Assembly (NCBI GenBank): GCA_003427395.1
Contig: BFEA01000089.1
Span: forward strand, 230,007-260,939
Direction: 5' to 3'
Origin: Chara braunii
Taxonomy: Eukaryota > Streptophyta > Charophyceae > Charales > Characeae
Length of the DNA: 30,933 nt
This document shows, in pieces, positions 1 to 11,800 of this stretch. Every line of letters begins with the position of its first letter. The stretch's first letter is position 1. The translations under genes and the position numbers were made by a program. The notes beneath the pieces are model-generated. The model had not been told where the DNA came from, made no database searches, and saw nothing but the letters and a program-made list of their open reading frames with translations.

Positions 1-948
1 GCGTAGTTCAAGCTGGCGGTTCCTCATCGCTATTTCTAGGACAGCAATGGTAAAACCTCCTTCCCTGGTGTAATTACGATGCTCTGGCTGTAGGTCGGGG
101 GGATCAGCGAGATTAGCGAGATCAACATCAAGCTGTATCATCAAACAGAGCTGCCCGGTAAATATATATATGTACATGAGTAACTGCCACCCTCATACAT
201 GAATGTAGCATCTGCGGTAGTTCAGTTACGGACTTTCGGAGAACCACATATAGAAATAGATTTCCAAAACACAGGCACTACCCCTGCAGAAATGCACTCG
301 TCAGGCAACAGGCCATTCCACCCCGCAGCACCTCATCTCTCGGGGACCTAAAAATTTCCCCACCACATTTCAAATAGGCCAGACCCTGCAACGGTCACCT
401 CTCCTTCACAAATGCATTACGCTTTGCAAACAGTCTAAAGCCCATCTAGAGATTGAGGAACACAGTTAAGAAAACCTTCAGAAGAGAAAAAAACACAAAG
501 GCAATCAAGAAGGCGTCTCTTACACTAAAAAGTCTAAGTACTCATTTGCAGAAACATCCAAAACGTGTGATCAGCTCACTCGCACGCCCTCACCATGTGG
601 AAGGTTTCTCTAATGCCCCGAGACCGGATGAGAGATCAATTTCAAAACCCGGCACAACTTCGGTTGCTTCCTTCATCTTCCGGCACTGGGCAGGCGTCAG
701 CCCCCATACGTAGTCTTACGACTTTGCCGCGGCCTGTGTTTTTGGTAAACAGTCGCCTGGGCCTGGTCACTGCGACCTCCTGTATAAGGAGGTACCCCTT
801 CTCCCGAAGTTACGGGGCTATTCACACGCGATTGCATTGAATCCTATCCAGGCAGCACGTAAAAGAAATAGCAGAGCTCATGATCTGGAGGGTGGGTGGT
901 CAAAGTCCCAAAACAAAAAAAGGAGGGTTGGTGGTCACATAGGCATGC
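1..948 (-). other. Left edge: presumed intron 10, no exon recognised
   Basis: Apart from an organellar rRNA fragment at 665-823, no recognisable sequence was found. I looked on the minus strand for the start of a PUB domain and did not find it. The next exons probably lie outside the window. Confidence 0.5.
665..823 (-). pseudogene. Nuclear insertion of organellar 23S rRNA fragment
   Basis: The minus strand reads GCCCCGTAACTTCGGGAGAA, then GACTGTTTACCAAAAACACA, then GGGGGCTGACGCCTGCCCAG and TGCCGGAAG. These are universal domain IV/V-proximal blocks of bacterial-type LSU rRNA, with the GGTCGCAGTGACCAGGCCC arm of plastid/cyanobacterial type. Similarity stops abruptly after GGAAG at about 665, so it is a fragment. 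Plastid or mitochondrial origin cannot be settled by reading; I lean to plastid. It lies inside the host gene, so it is a nuclear copy unless the assembly is chimeric. Confidence 0.8.
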
Positions 949-1041
949 CTTCTTCACTTCCGGTGCTGATGCAGCTGGTGTGGGCTGTGGTTCGGGAGTG
1001 TTCTCCTTTGGAGGCAATCCTAATCTCATTCGCCTTTCCGC
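949..1041 (-). CDS. Exon 10: end of helix and Pro-rich linker; 3' boundary uncertain
   Basis: This exon holds 31 codons, residues 279-309. It starts [20 protein letters not shown] and continues [11 protein letters not shown]. The acceptor TCTTGCAG| is strong and in phase 0. AERRxxLGLPP is a family hallmark that leads into the linker before the PUB domain. The end is unclear: no consensus GT donor follows. A GC donor at AAG|GCATGC would end the exon at 949; a weak GT (GTGACC) would end it at 939. In the open frame the reading continues about 35 residues without family resemblance. Confidence 0.83.
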
Positions 1042-4000
1042 CTGCAAGACCACAGTAAAGTGACCAACAGCACCGCAAATAGAAAGAACAGATGAGCAAC
1101 AAACAGAACAACATAGGCAAACTAGCATACTGAGCACGAATAATAATACTGCAGAAAAAGCACACAACAGTGTGCACAACCGAACACCCTCTCTAACTTG
1201 CCCACGCACTTGGCCCCCTTGGCTTTCCGCAACAATCGACCTTTCCTGGCAAAGAAAAGGTTAAACCACCAGTACTTGGCCCAGCTATTGAAGCCGAGCC
1301 TGAATATGCCCTGCGCGCCGATTTTTGCCGAGCCTGCAGGGGGTGGGAACCAACATGGGACATTTGATGCTTGGCACAGGTACCGCCCTTATTCTGGACC
1401 TGCTGCCAGCAGCTAGAATGTTAAGAGGCGATAGTTTTCTCATTTCCACTCGTGTACATGAAAATGGCCTGGGCAGAAGTGCAGCCAGATCCCTCTTGAA
1501 AGATCTGGTTGAATGCTCCCCGCCTCTCGCGGGGAGCAGAAGCACAAACAGCCAAGAGTCTTCAAAAGGAAAACAAAAAAACAAAACAAAACAAAGGGAA
1601 AAGAGGTACCAAGCTCTGAACGTGATTGCCCTCAGATACATCCACTGCTGCAGCGAAGTGCAGCCAGATACATTCTGGAAAGTCAAAAAAAAAANAAAAA
1701 AAAAAAAAAAAAAAAAAACAAAACAAAGGGAAAAGAGGTACCAAGCTCTGAACGTGATTGCCCTCAGATACATCCACTGCTGCAGCGAAGTGCAGCCAGA
1801 TACATTCCGGAAAGTGCTGCGTCACATTGAAGCCCTGGAACTGAACTGAAACGGTTGGCACTCGTTGAATGCTCCCCGTCTCTCACGCGGAGCAGAAGCA
1901 CAAACAGCCAAGATAGCCAAGATACTGCTTCCAAACTAAAAAAACGAAAAAAAAAAAAGGGGAAAAGAGAGATACCAAGCTCTGAACGTGATTGCCCTCA
2001 GATACATCCTCTCCTGCACCCAAGTGCAGCCAGATACATTCTGGAAAGTGCAACATCACAGTGAAGCCATGGAAATGAAACGGTTGGCAAGCATTGAATG
2101 CTCCCCGTCTCTCACAGGGAGCAGAAGCACAAACAGCCGAGATTACCGCTTAAAAACAAAAAAAAAAAAAGGTGAAAGGGAAAGGAGATACCAAGCTCTG
2201 AACGTGATTGCCCTCAGATTCATTCACTGTGCCCACAAGTGCAGCCAGATACATTCTAAGAAGTGCTAACGTTACAGGGAAGCCCTGCAATCCTAATGGC
2301 CGGCGTACACTCATGGAAAAGAGTTTTCTTCCAAAAAAAAAGAAAAAGAAAGAAACACAACGATTTCCTTTTCTTTTCTCTTTTCCCCCTCGTCGCCTTC
2401 AGCCTCCTCTCGTTTCCACATAGCACAGCACCAGGACATCTTACAGTCCATTTGCCCCGTTTCTGTGGGCCCACGCATGTCCTCCTCCATTGCACTGTCG
2501 GGCCTTCCCCGAACCCCGAAAACTGCGGCGCGTTAACGGGGAAGGCCTGCGGCCCATGTATGGGCCAAGTACTGCTGGTTTAAGATTCAAGCACTATGCT
2601 TCGAATCGACTCTATCCATTACATAAATTATGACGAGCACTGTGGAGATTCTGGGGCAGGACGCCTTGGACTAGTTCTTTCGTTTTCTTTAAGAAATTTT
2701 CATATTAATTTGGCAAGTACTTGAGTGATTCCAGGTCCGTGATGCCATAAACTCACTTTCCTTCTCTTTTCCACAAAGGGGTTTAGCCCTTAGCATAGTT
2801 ATATCCACGAGGATTCAAACTCACGATCTGTTCAACAACTTCAACTGTTTCAACAACGGTTACATGTGCATATCATTCAGCCAACTGCCAGCACAGGATG
2901 TCTTGGAGTCTTCTACTACTACATGACTTTGGCAGCAATGAAAAAGCAAATTAGAGGAAGTAGATGTATAAGGCTCATGGGTTACTGCATAGTATCATCA
3001 GTGTTCCAAGTTTCAAAGTCCAAATTATTCAGAAGCATAAATAATAGATTGTGTTCCTTCGGGACATCTGTTAAAACTTGGAACAATACAGAGAAGATTG
3101 GCATGGCCCCTGCGCAAGGATGACACACATAAATGGAGAAATGGTCTAAAATTAATAAAAACAAAAGATTAGCATGGGACAGAAAAAAAGTAGCCATGGC
3201 ATGAGTTGCCAACTTGCCACACAATTCTCAATCCTTGCCATAAAGAAACGGCTACACACGTGTGCAGACGGGCGTGTCTCTGAGGATGTGTGCGAACAGA
3301 GAAGATCCGGGTACGGATGTGATGACCTTGTCTTCTTCGAGCTTCCTCCGGATCTTCTCTCTTGCCTGCCTCTCCTCTTCCTTTTCCCTTGCCCTGAGTT
3401 CAATCAACCTGCATAGCTCAAGCAAGCCGCATACAACCACCAAGACATTGTGACGCCAAGTATCCCAGCACATCAGTCCAATGTTCACTTCTAACAGAAC
3501 TGTTTTGAATGACAAAACAGACCAGCGGTATGAAAGTCGATTGCCAATCTTGAAGAGAACAAAAAAAAAAAACAAAGGAACACGGGCAGTCTAAGAAGCC
3601 CAAAGAAGCACAACCATTCCAAATAAAGGCAACATCCTGCATATGCCAGCAAAAGCCATAGGTATCACATCTCAAGCAGGCGGCGGGCCTATACCTGGTA
3701 TCACGTAAAGCACTACATAGTACATCCATCATAAGCTGAGAGTCCCATTTAAGCAAACTACACATTTAAGGGTGTTGTGTGCTATTACCAGACCCCCTCG
3801 CCAAATTCCTATCGTCTGTCCTCTTCTTTTTTCTTTCGGATCTCAGCTTGAATCAGTTAGATTCCTTAAACCACCAGTACATCCAAGCCTGTTTGGTACA
3901 AGGAAGATTCCTGTGCGCACCAAGCTTTGCCAAAAAGCCAGCACGGCATTCCCCGAGCCTCCGAACTTTTCGAAGAGAGCCTCGCAATGTTCTCAAGTTG

Positions 4001-7000
4001 CCTGGGGCCGTGTACTGGTGGCTTAAGACCTCAGCTGATATCATCCAAACATATCATGCAAGTTGCTGTTCTAAACAGTCCTTCAGTTCATCGGTTCAAA
4101 TCCTAGCCGGCACTCGATTTTCCCCTGGACTGCTAATATGCTGGATAACTTCACTAAACCACAAGTCTGACTCCTTTTTCTCTGAAAAGCTGCACTTCCA
4201 ATATGCCGGCAGCAGCGACTGGTTCACTGCACATCTGGGCACCAAAACATTAGGTTCCGCAGTCGAGGATCGTCCGTACTTCAGTGACACCCCTAAGCAA
4301 TACTACGGATCGATGTGACCTCCGCTGCAACTCTCACTGTATGGCAGTGTACCTCTCAATGCCTACCCCCGCTCATGCCTACCGTCTTCACCAGAATAGA
4401 AACCCTGTCATTATCCTCACATCTAGACGGAAAGTTGCATCAAATACAGCTATAATGACAGGGCTTTCTACTCGGGTGAAGACGGTAGCAACCACGGCCA
4501 TTTACAGTTCATAACATCTACAGGCTTGGCCTCAAGTCCTGGAGTATCCTTCCAACACGACATTGACAAGATCCCTATTGTCCAGTTCAATTGAAGGCAT
4601 CCTCCAAACATGGACTGAAACACACGGCTGATTTCGGAGTTTTGCCCATAGACTGAAACACACGGCTGATGTCTGAGTTTTTCCCATAGACTGAAACACA
4701 CGGCTAATTTCTGAGTTTTGCCCATACATTGAATGCCTTGCTGAGTTTCCCGCCTGCTACTAAGTCTGTGTGTGCACGCTTGCTGGACTGCATGTCTGTC
4801 TGAGTGCTGGTTGGCTCGAGTGTGTGTGTGGCCGTGCCTGTCTGAGTGCTGGTTCGCTTGAGTGTGTGTGTGGCCCGCAAGGGCACTTGCTCGTTCATTG
4901 GGCCCTCAGGGCCGGTCCTTACCTGTGGCCGTGACATTGAGGGATTGCAGCGGGAAAAACACTCAAGTAGCGGGTAGGCCGGTACCGCACCTTGAAGAGG
5001 TAGATGTGCGGGTACTGGAGGCCAAGCAGAAGAAGACAAAAGTGGCATTTTTAGAGGCCCAGTAGTTGTAGGTTAGGTCTAGGCAGGTACCAGTCCAACC
5101 AGTCTGGGTCTAGGGCCTGTACGGGCAATATCAGAGTCTGCAATGATGTTTCCCTCCGAAAGGGAGGAGGTACCGGTTACTTGGAAGGCCGAGCGGCCTG
5201 GAAGTCACCGCCCGAAGAGGCAAGCAGGCCGCTATATCTCCCAGCCGGGCGAAGAGCCCGGCCTCGTTCTCGGTGTGCAAGTTTGGCGACACACTGGTTG
5301 GAGCGCTGGCTGGAGCAGCGCTATCCCGAGCAGCACTGCTGGGGGAAGGAAAAGGACACGGAGGACGAAGAAGGACAGGAAGGGGGAGGAGCGCCAGGGG
5401 TACTTACCTGGCTATGGTGGCAGCCATCTTCATCACCTTGGTGGACGCTGCAGCGGGGAGTCCCCGACTGGGGAGAGCTACACCATGGAGCTTCAAGGCA
5501 GAGTCGGGCATGGCGGCCTGAGTTGGAGCAGCCATAGCTGCTTTGGGTTGTCCTTTGGGCATCTGGGCAAGGCCTAGTAGTCCGCCATAGCCTGGGCCTA
5601 TGATGATGAAGGGAGGAAGAGGCGGCCATGGCTATGGTGGACCTCAAGTGATGCCAGCAGTAGAAGAGGAACTCGGACATTGATTCTGGATCAGCCATTC
5701 AACATTGTATTATTATTTCTTGTATGAATAAGAGAAGGGGGAGATAAGGAGGAGGAGATTGTTGGGCGAAGAAGTATTATTATTGTTTCTTGTATGAATA
5801 AGAGAAGGGGGAGATAAGGAGGAGGAGATTGTTGGGCGAAGAAGAAGAGCCTTGTCATCTGTCTATGCTGGTGTACATCTTTTTCTTCGTTCTTACTTCT
5901 TCTTCTTCTTCTAATCCTCTCTCTCCTCTCAAGTTCATTCATTTCTTTCTGCAATTGGACGGCATTGTACTATCTGATGGATGTGTATCTCGAAATTGGT
6001 CAGGAGCATAACAACAATGTAAAAAGGATAAAGAGAGGGTGTAAGAAACTTCTAGGACGGAGGACAAAAATACTCAATTGGTCACATGCTATGGATGCGG
6101 ACAACGGATAAAATCGAAATGTCACTCGATACTGTTTCTACCACTCTTACATGTCCGTCATGAGGCCAATACAGATCAGCCATCTGCTAATAAAACGAGA
6201 CCACGCAATCATTATGCTAATAAAACAAGACCACGCAATCATTATGGAAACACTCGTTAAGTGCCAGTCCACTCAAACAGGATTTTCATTTTTTCTCTTT
6301 CTTAATTGGATCATTTGATTCATTTCTCAATTTGTGTGTTTCATCCTTACGCAGGCGCCATGCTAATCTTCTTTCTCTGTATCGTTCGAATTTTAGCGGA
6401 TGTCCTGGACGACACTCAAACAGGTTAAAGACTCCATGGCAAGTCCTTTCATGCTTCGATATTCCTGACGTCATCTTGACCTACCTCTTGCGTTCTTGAT
6501 CCTCTTCAATCCGCTTTGCCTCCATCATCTCCCTTCCAATGCGAAGACGTTCCTGCACCAGCATCACGCCGTGGAAGAAGACAGACGGCATTTTCATTCT
6601 CTCCTCCTTTCCAAGATCTTTTCAGATGTGTGATTAGATAACAAACATTGTGAAAGTTGATGGTTTTCAGGGCATACTCACACTGGGACCTATAATCCCA
6701 AATTCCCCTAGAGAGATATTCCGGGCGCCCAGGTCCCGACGTCACGCCCGGTTTGGCGACCGGGTGACCAGCCGGGCATGACCCCCGGGCATGGGAAAGG
6801 GGTCCCTTATCCCCCCCCCCCCCCCAAAAAAAAAAAAAACCAAAAAAAAAAAAATTCTGAAAAATAAATATGTTGTGTAGAATCGCAATACAAAACTTTT
6901 GGCTGAGGGTCACATTAGAATTCCTCACGGAACTAGAGATAGAAAAACAAATAACCAAATCATACTAAGGCACCCCCCTTTAAACCCCTTCAACCCCTTT

Positions 7001-8769
7001 AAAATTCATTTGTACTCCCCAACCCCCCTTGACAGCCAACTCTCAAAGAAAGAAAAGAGCCCAGAGTTGGGCTCCTCTCGGAGAGCGCGGAAAAACCCCA
7101 CCGCCCAATTTTTTTTTTTTTTTTTCCATGCCCAGGTATCCCGGGCGTCAGACCCCCCCGGGCATCACACCCGGGTGACCGGCCAGACTGGCCGGTCGTG
7201 AAAATCTTCCTAGAAATTCCCCCCAAAAAAGGGTAGAGGGATGGTCACATAGATTTGCCGGAGTACCAAATGTACTATTGGTGTGCCCATTTGTCAGCGG
7301 CCAGGGAAGCCGCGGGGCAAGGGGATTTGCAGTCACCTCCACAGGTGGCCGCAAATGCCCTATTTGTTTTTTCACATTTTCTTCAAAATTTGGTAAAAGT
7401 TCGTTCACAAAAGTGCTTGCACACTTTGTCGAGGGCGCCATGTGACCAGCAAATTACCAGATCGCTATTTCTCCAGACGGCTGCGACCTTGTCCCATCCG
7501 AAAAGGTACAGCATTGCGACCCCAATTCTGCCCAAAAACCTCATATCCGCACTTCCCAACTCCGCATATTTTGCGGATTTGAGGCCGCAGTGTGAGTACG
7601 CCCTCAGTTTGAAAGGCAACATCGACTGATCACTCTGGGAATCTAAACCACAATTATCCCAACATCCATACGGTGCGCAGTGTGCTTTTCCCCCCCCTAT
7701 TAACTAAACAAACAGGATTCGGGGTAGTGTGCAAGCCAAAAGTTGCTCAAAATGACATTTACATCACATACGTCTTTCTCCGAACTGTTTGATCACCATT
7801 TGCATAACTTGTGGTTCTTGTGCACCATCCATAGTGCACCCCAGCCAGGGGTACGCTGCAAAAGCACGTATTGCACTCATGGCGTGCACAATAACACATC
7901 TGTCAACATCTGGCTTATGTTCATAAGAGGGCACTAAGCGCACAAACCTGCTCTCTTTCCCTTTCCATCCGTTTTTCCTCCTCTTCTTTCTTTTTCCTCG
8001 CTCTCTCCCTTCAGAACAAAACAATTGCACAAAACAAACGCACAGCATCCAGAAGCACACCAAAAGATTGGTCAACGAGAGACTGGTCTAGAATCTAGAT
8101 AAATCCAGCTGAAGTTCCTACACATGCCTCCAGGTAAATAAATCTGAGTGCATCCTTTTCAAGAAACTCATCAGAAACAATAACTGTCAAGTAAATACTA
8201 AATATCAACCATACAACAAAATAGTTCAGCGGAATATATACCATACTCATGGTGCACGCCGTGCCTGGCGTGGCGGCACGTGCGACACAGAGTGCACCGC
8301 ACAGCCAGCGCGTTCACGGCATGCGGCGCACCGGCAGAAGCAGGGGTCCTGAAAAAAAAAATTCAGGGGCTGGCAGGGTGGGGGGGGGGGGGGGGGGAGG
8401 AGGCCGGGGGGGTAGGAGGCCCGGAGCGGTATTGGGGGAAATTACCTCCGTGGGCGGGAAAATGTTTCTCCGACCACACGCAGACCTGGAAAAAAACTTT
8501 TGGGGGACATCCGAGTAGTTCGTTTTAGAACTACTCAGACCTCCCCCACGGCGCCAATGGGCACCCCAGCAGTAAGTCGACCCACCCGTTGTGCCTTGCC
8601 TCCTTGGCGACTGTCGTGTGGTCTGTTTTCGTCATCATTCGTCATCCTTCGTGCCCGCCCATCACCAGCAGCACCAGGAGTAGCGCGAGCAGAAACAGGA
8701 GGCAGCAGCACGCAGCAGAAGGCAGCTGGAGCAAGGAGGAATCAGTGAGCCGGTTGAGGTGGGTTGCCA

Positions 8770-8825
<56 letters not shown>

Positions 8826-11800
8826 TCGCTCTTCCCTCCTTCCTAGATTCAGGTTGGTGCCACCCTCTCCCTCTCTCTCTCTCTCCCCTTCGAACACTTC
8901 ACCATCCAACGACCTTTTTCTTTTTTCCCTTGTTACGTTCGCCACAGAGCCTTTCACTACGCTTGCCACCTCCACCCCTCCCATCCTCCATGTGTTGACT
9001 GGATTGGCTCACCACTCCCTCTTTCCTCCTTCCTTTCTCCCTCCTCCTCCCTCCCTTTACTCCTTCCATTTTCCCTCCTCCTTCCTCCCTTCCTCCCTCC
9101 TCATCTCTCCCTCCTCCTTCCTCCCGCCTCGTGTCCGCTCTTTCTTCATCCATCTCCCCCTCCTCTCTCACTTTTTATTCGTCCATCTTCCTTCCATTCT
9201 CCCTCCTCCTTCCTCCCTTCCTCCCTCCCTCCTCCTTCCTCCCGCATTGTGTCCCTTCTTTCTTCATCCATCTCCCCTCCTCTCTCGCTTTATATTCGCC
9301 CATCTTCCTTCCATTCCCCCTCCTCCTTCCTCCCTTCGTCCCTCCTCATCTCTCCCTCCTCCTTCCTACCGCCTTGTGTCCCCTCTTTCTTCATCCATCT
9401 CCCCCTCCTCTCTCACTTCTTCGTCCATCTTTCCTTCCTTCCTCCATTTCTCCCTCCTTTCATCCTCCTTTCTCCATCTTCCTATCTCCCTCCCCTTGTT
9501 ACGTTCACCACAGAGCCTTTCACTCCGTGTGGCACCTCCACCCCTCCCATGTGTTGACTGAATTGGCTCGCTACTCCCTCTTTCCTCGTTTCTCCCTCCT
9601 TCCTCCCTTTACTCCTTCCATTCTCCTTCCTCCTTCCTCCCTTTCTCCCTCCTCATCTCTCCCTCCTCTCTCACTTTTTATTCGTCCATCTTTCCTTCCT
9701 TCCTCCATTTCTCCCTCCTTTCATCCTCCTTTCATCCTCCTTTCCCCATCCTCCTTTCTCCATCCTCCTGTCGCCCTCCTCCTTTCTCCATCCTCATGTC
9801 CCCCTCCTCCTTTCTCCATCCTCCCTTCTCCCTCCTCCTTCCTCCCTTCTTCTTCGTCCCATCTTCTTCGTCCTGCTATTGGTGGGGAGCTGCGGCACAG
9901 TCCCTTGTCACCCGAGACGCACTACACGGGGGGCTGCGGCTGTGCCACATGGAGCCAGACAATCCCTCGACACACGCATAATGGACGGGAAACAGACCTA
10001 TGCACCCAGTCGCACATTAGGGGTGCCGAAAGGGGGAGGGGGAGGGCCTCGGTTCCTGGGCACAGCCCCAGTCTCAGGGCCTCACTTTATCCCAAACGAT
10101 CATCCCATTTCAAGTTCCAGTCCCTAGCGTCTTGCAACAACAATCTGTCCATGGACTCGTATCTATCGAGCATTTGCCTAACTCGTTGTCGTTTCTTCTT
10201 ATTCAAATATTATGAATTTCACCAAAACAGTAAAAAAAGAAACCCTCACTTTCCTCCAACCCCATCTCTCATCATGCTTATCAAAACATGCTTTCAAACT
10301 TTAGCTCAGAACCGGATTTACAGTTGGGCAACCACATGGGAATTGAGGAAACGGATAGACTTAACACCAGCTCACGATCAACGTCAACGATGGAACAAAT
10401 GTACAGGCCCTCTAGCCACAAAAGGTTTTTTCATTACACATATGTTGTCACAAATCTGTCCACTAGAGGAGCACACTTTGTGTGAAAAGAAGCACAGAAA
10501 CGACCGGACAGCATCAGGCCCATAGAATCGATTCCTTTTCTCTATTCCTGTGCAGTTCTTTCGTTTCTTCCTTTCCTTTGGACTGCTTTTGACAGTTTCT
10601 CTTTTATTTCAGCGTACGGACAATCCACTTACACCAATTCAGCTGCCTTTGCTTTTGCCTCCTCTGGTGTCAACAGTGGCTTGGGCTTCGCAGCCGTTGC
10701 ATCTGCAGGAACCTGCACCATCAAAAGTTGGGACACAGCCAAGGGACAGACATCAGAATTCTTTCACTATGATGTACACATAGTTACCCATGTGTTACCT
10801 CTGTCTGTTCTCTCGGAACGGACCATCCTGAAATTTTTGGCCCCCTCTAAAGGATGTAAATGACCGACAAGCGACGAACAATATGTTCCTATGTTTGAAA
10901 CTGTTTGCATTTCACTTCTTGTAGCAACCACCCCTTTTTGAAAGACCGTAAACAGGACTTTGCGGGCCTGGCTCCATGTCAATTCTAGGAAAACTCGGTG
11001 CAATTCATTCTCCACTGGCAAGTCATAGAGAATACATTGGCAGGCTCACCCGCACTTCCTTCCATAGCCCGTTGTTTCCACCAAAGACGCATCAAATGTG
11101 TTCCCCATGTTTTGAACCGTCAAATGTGTTCCCCATGTTTTGAACCATTTGCCTGGTACTCCCTGAAGCAAATTCTTTTTCCCTGAAGGGGCGTGCCATT
11201 GTAAACAACTGGCCAGCCACCAACAACCTATTCGCAATTGTTTGCTTGTACTCCTTGCAGCGATCTATTTTCTTCAATGAAATAAACATCCAATACATGG
11301 AACCAATTCAAAATTCGAATTCTGACATGCAACCCGACTCAAAACCCAAAGAGGAAACCTAGGTACAACTCAAACTAGAACGACTATCAAGTTTACATCA
11401 CCACGAACTTCTGACAAATCGGGCCAATCCCTGCAGATGGGAAAAGAACAAAAGAATGAGACTCTGGTCACTGGATCAGGCATCCAATGTCACGGCAGAA
11501 AAAGGTCAGGCCTTCAGATAACCAGGACAGTTACATAGTGCGGGTCTAAAACTCTCTCGAAGGAAAACAAAGGCCTATGGCACAAACGAGGACCACACCG
11601 CCTCTTAAATCCAAAAAACGAAAAGGCGAGAGTCTTGCTTCCCGATGCCGGCTGTAATCAGATGGCTTATCCTGATAAAAACGACAAACCCAAAAAAAAA
11701 AATTGGGTCCCCACACGTGTAGTGGAAGGTTGGTTTTCACTAAGAGCTTCGTACCCAGTGGAGGGAGTATGCCTCCTGATCCTGCACAACATTTGCCCAC

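Larger units (their letters stand above)
1042..3326 (-). other. Intron 9 (2.3 kb)
   Basis: It contains a 1.3-kb TTAA-flanked element (1261-2583) that itself carries a tandem repeat array, and a plus-strand U6-like pseudogene (3051-3153). The stretch 2584-3050 shows no gene. Confidence 0.75.
3409..6484 (-). other. Intron 8 (3.1 kb)
   Basis: It contains a minus-strand U6-like pseudogene (6313-6413), tandem repeats at 6188-6246, 5706-5844, 4795-4874 and 4613-4726, one TA-flanked MITE (4380-4487) and one TTAA-flanked MITE (3866-4026). A GC-rich, unassigned open stretch lies at 5408-5562. Confidence 0.75.
8010..10632 (-). other. Intron 6 (2.6 kb) with a 1-kb pyrimidine tract
   Basis: It is dominated by a C/T-only tract on the plus strand (8773-9860), so its pre-mRNA is purine-rich. 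A G-run (about 8381-8398) and G-rich stretch lie near 8380-8420. The rest (8023-8370 and 9870-10630) shows no gene. Confidence 0.75.

Noticed and set aside
1285-1861. Overlapping open frames of 100-174 codons on both strands
   Set aside because: They arise from the tandem array and poly(A); the duplicated peptide only mirrors the DNA repeat.
2805-2850. Box-B-like GAGTTTGAATCCTC on the minus strand
   Set aside because: No box A or cloverleaf could be found around it.
3051-3153. Functional U6 gene
   Set aside because: No T-run terminator and no recognisable upstream element at the right distance; a base in GATTAGC is changed.
8764-10525. Long plus-strand open frames of 265 and 464 codons
   Set aside because: They translate the polypyrimidine tract into Ser/Pro/Leu-only sequence and overlap exon 6 on the opposite strand; no domain is seen.
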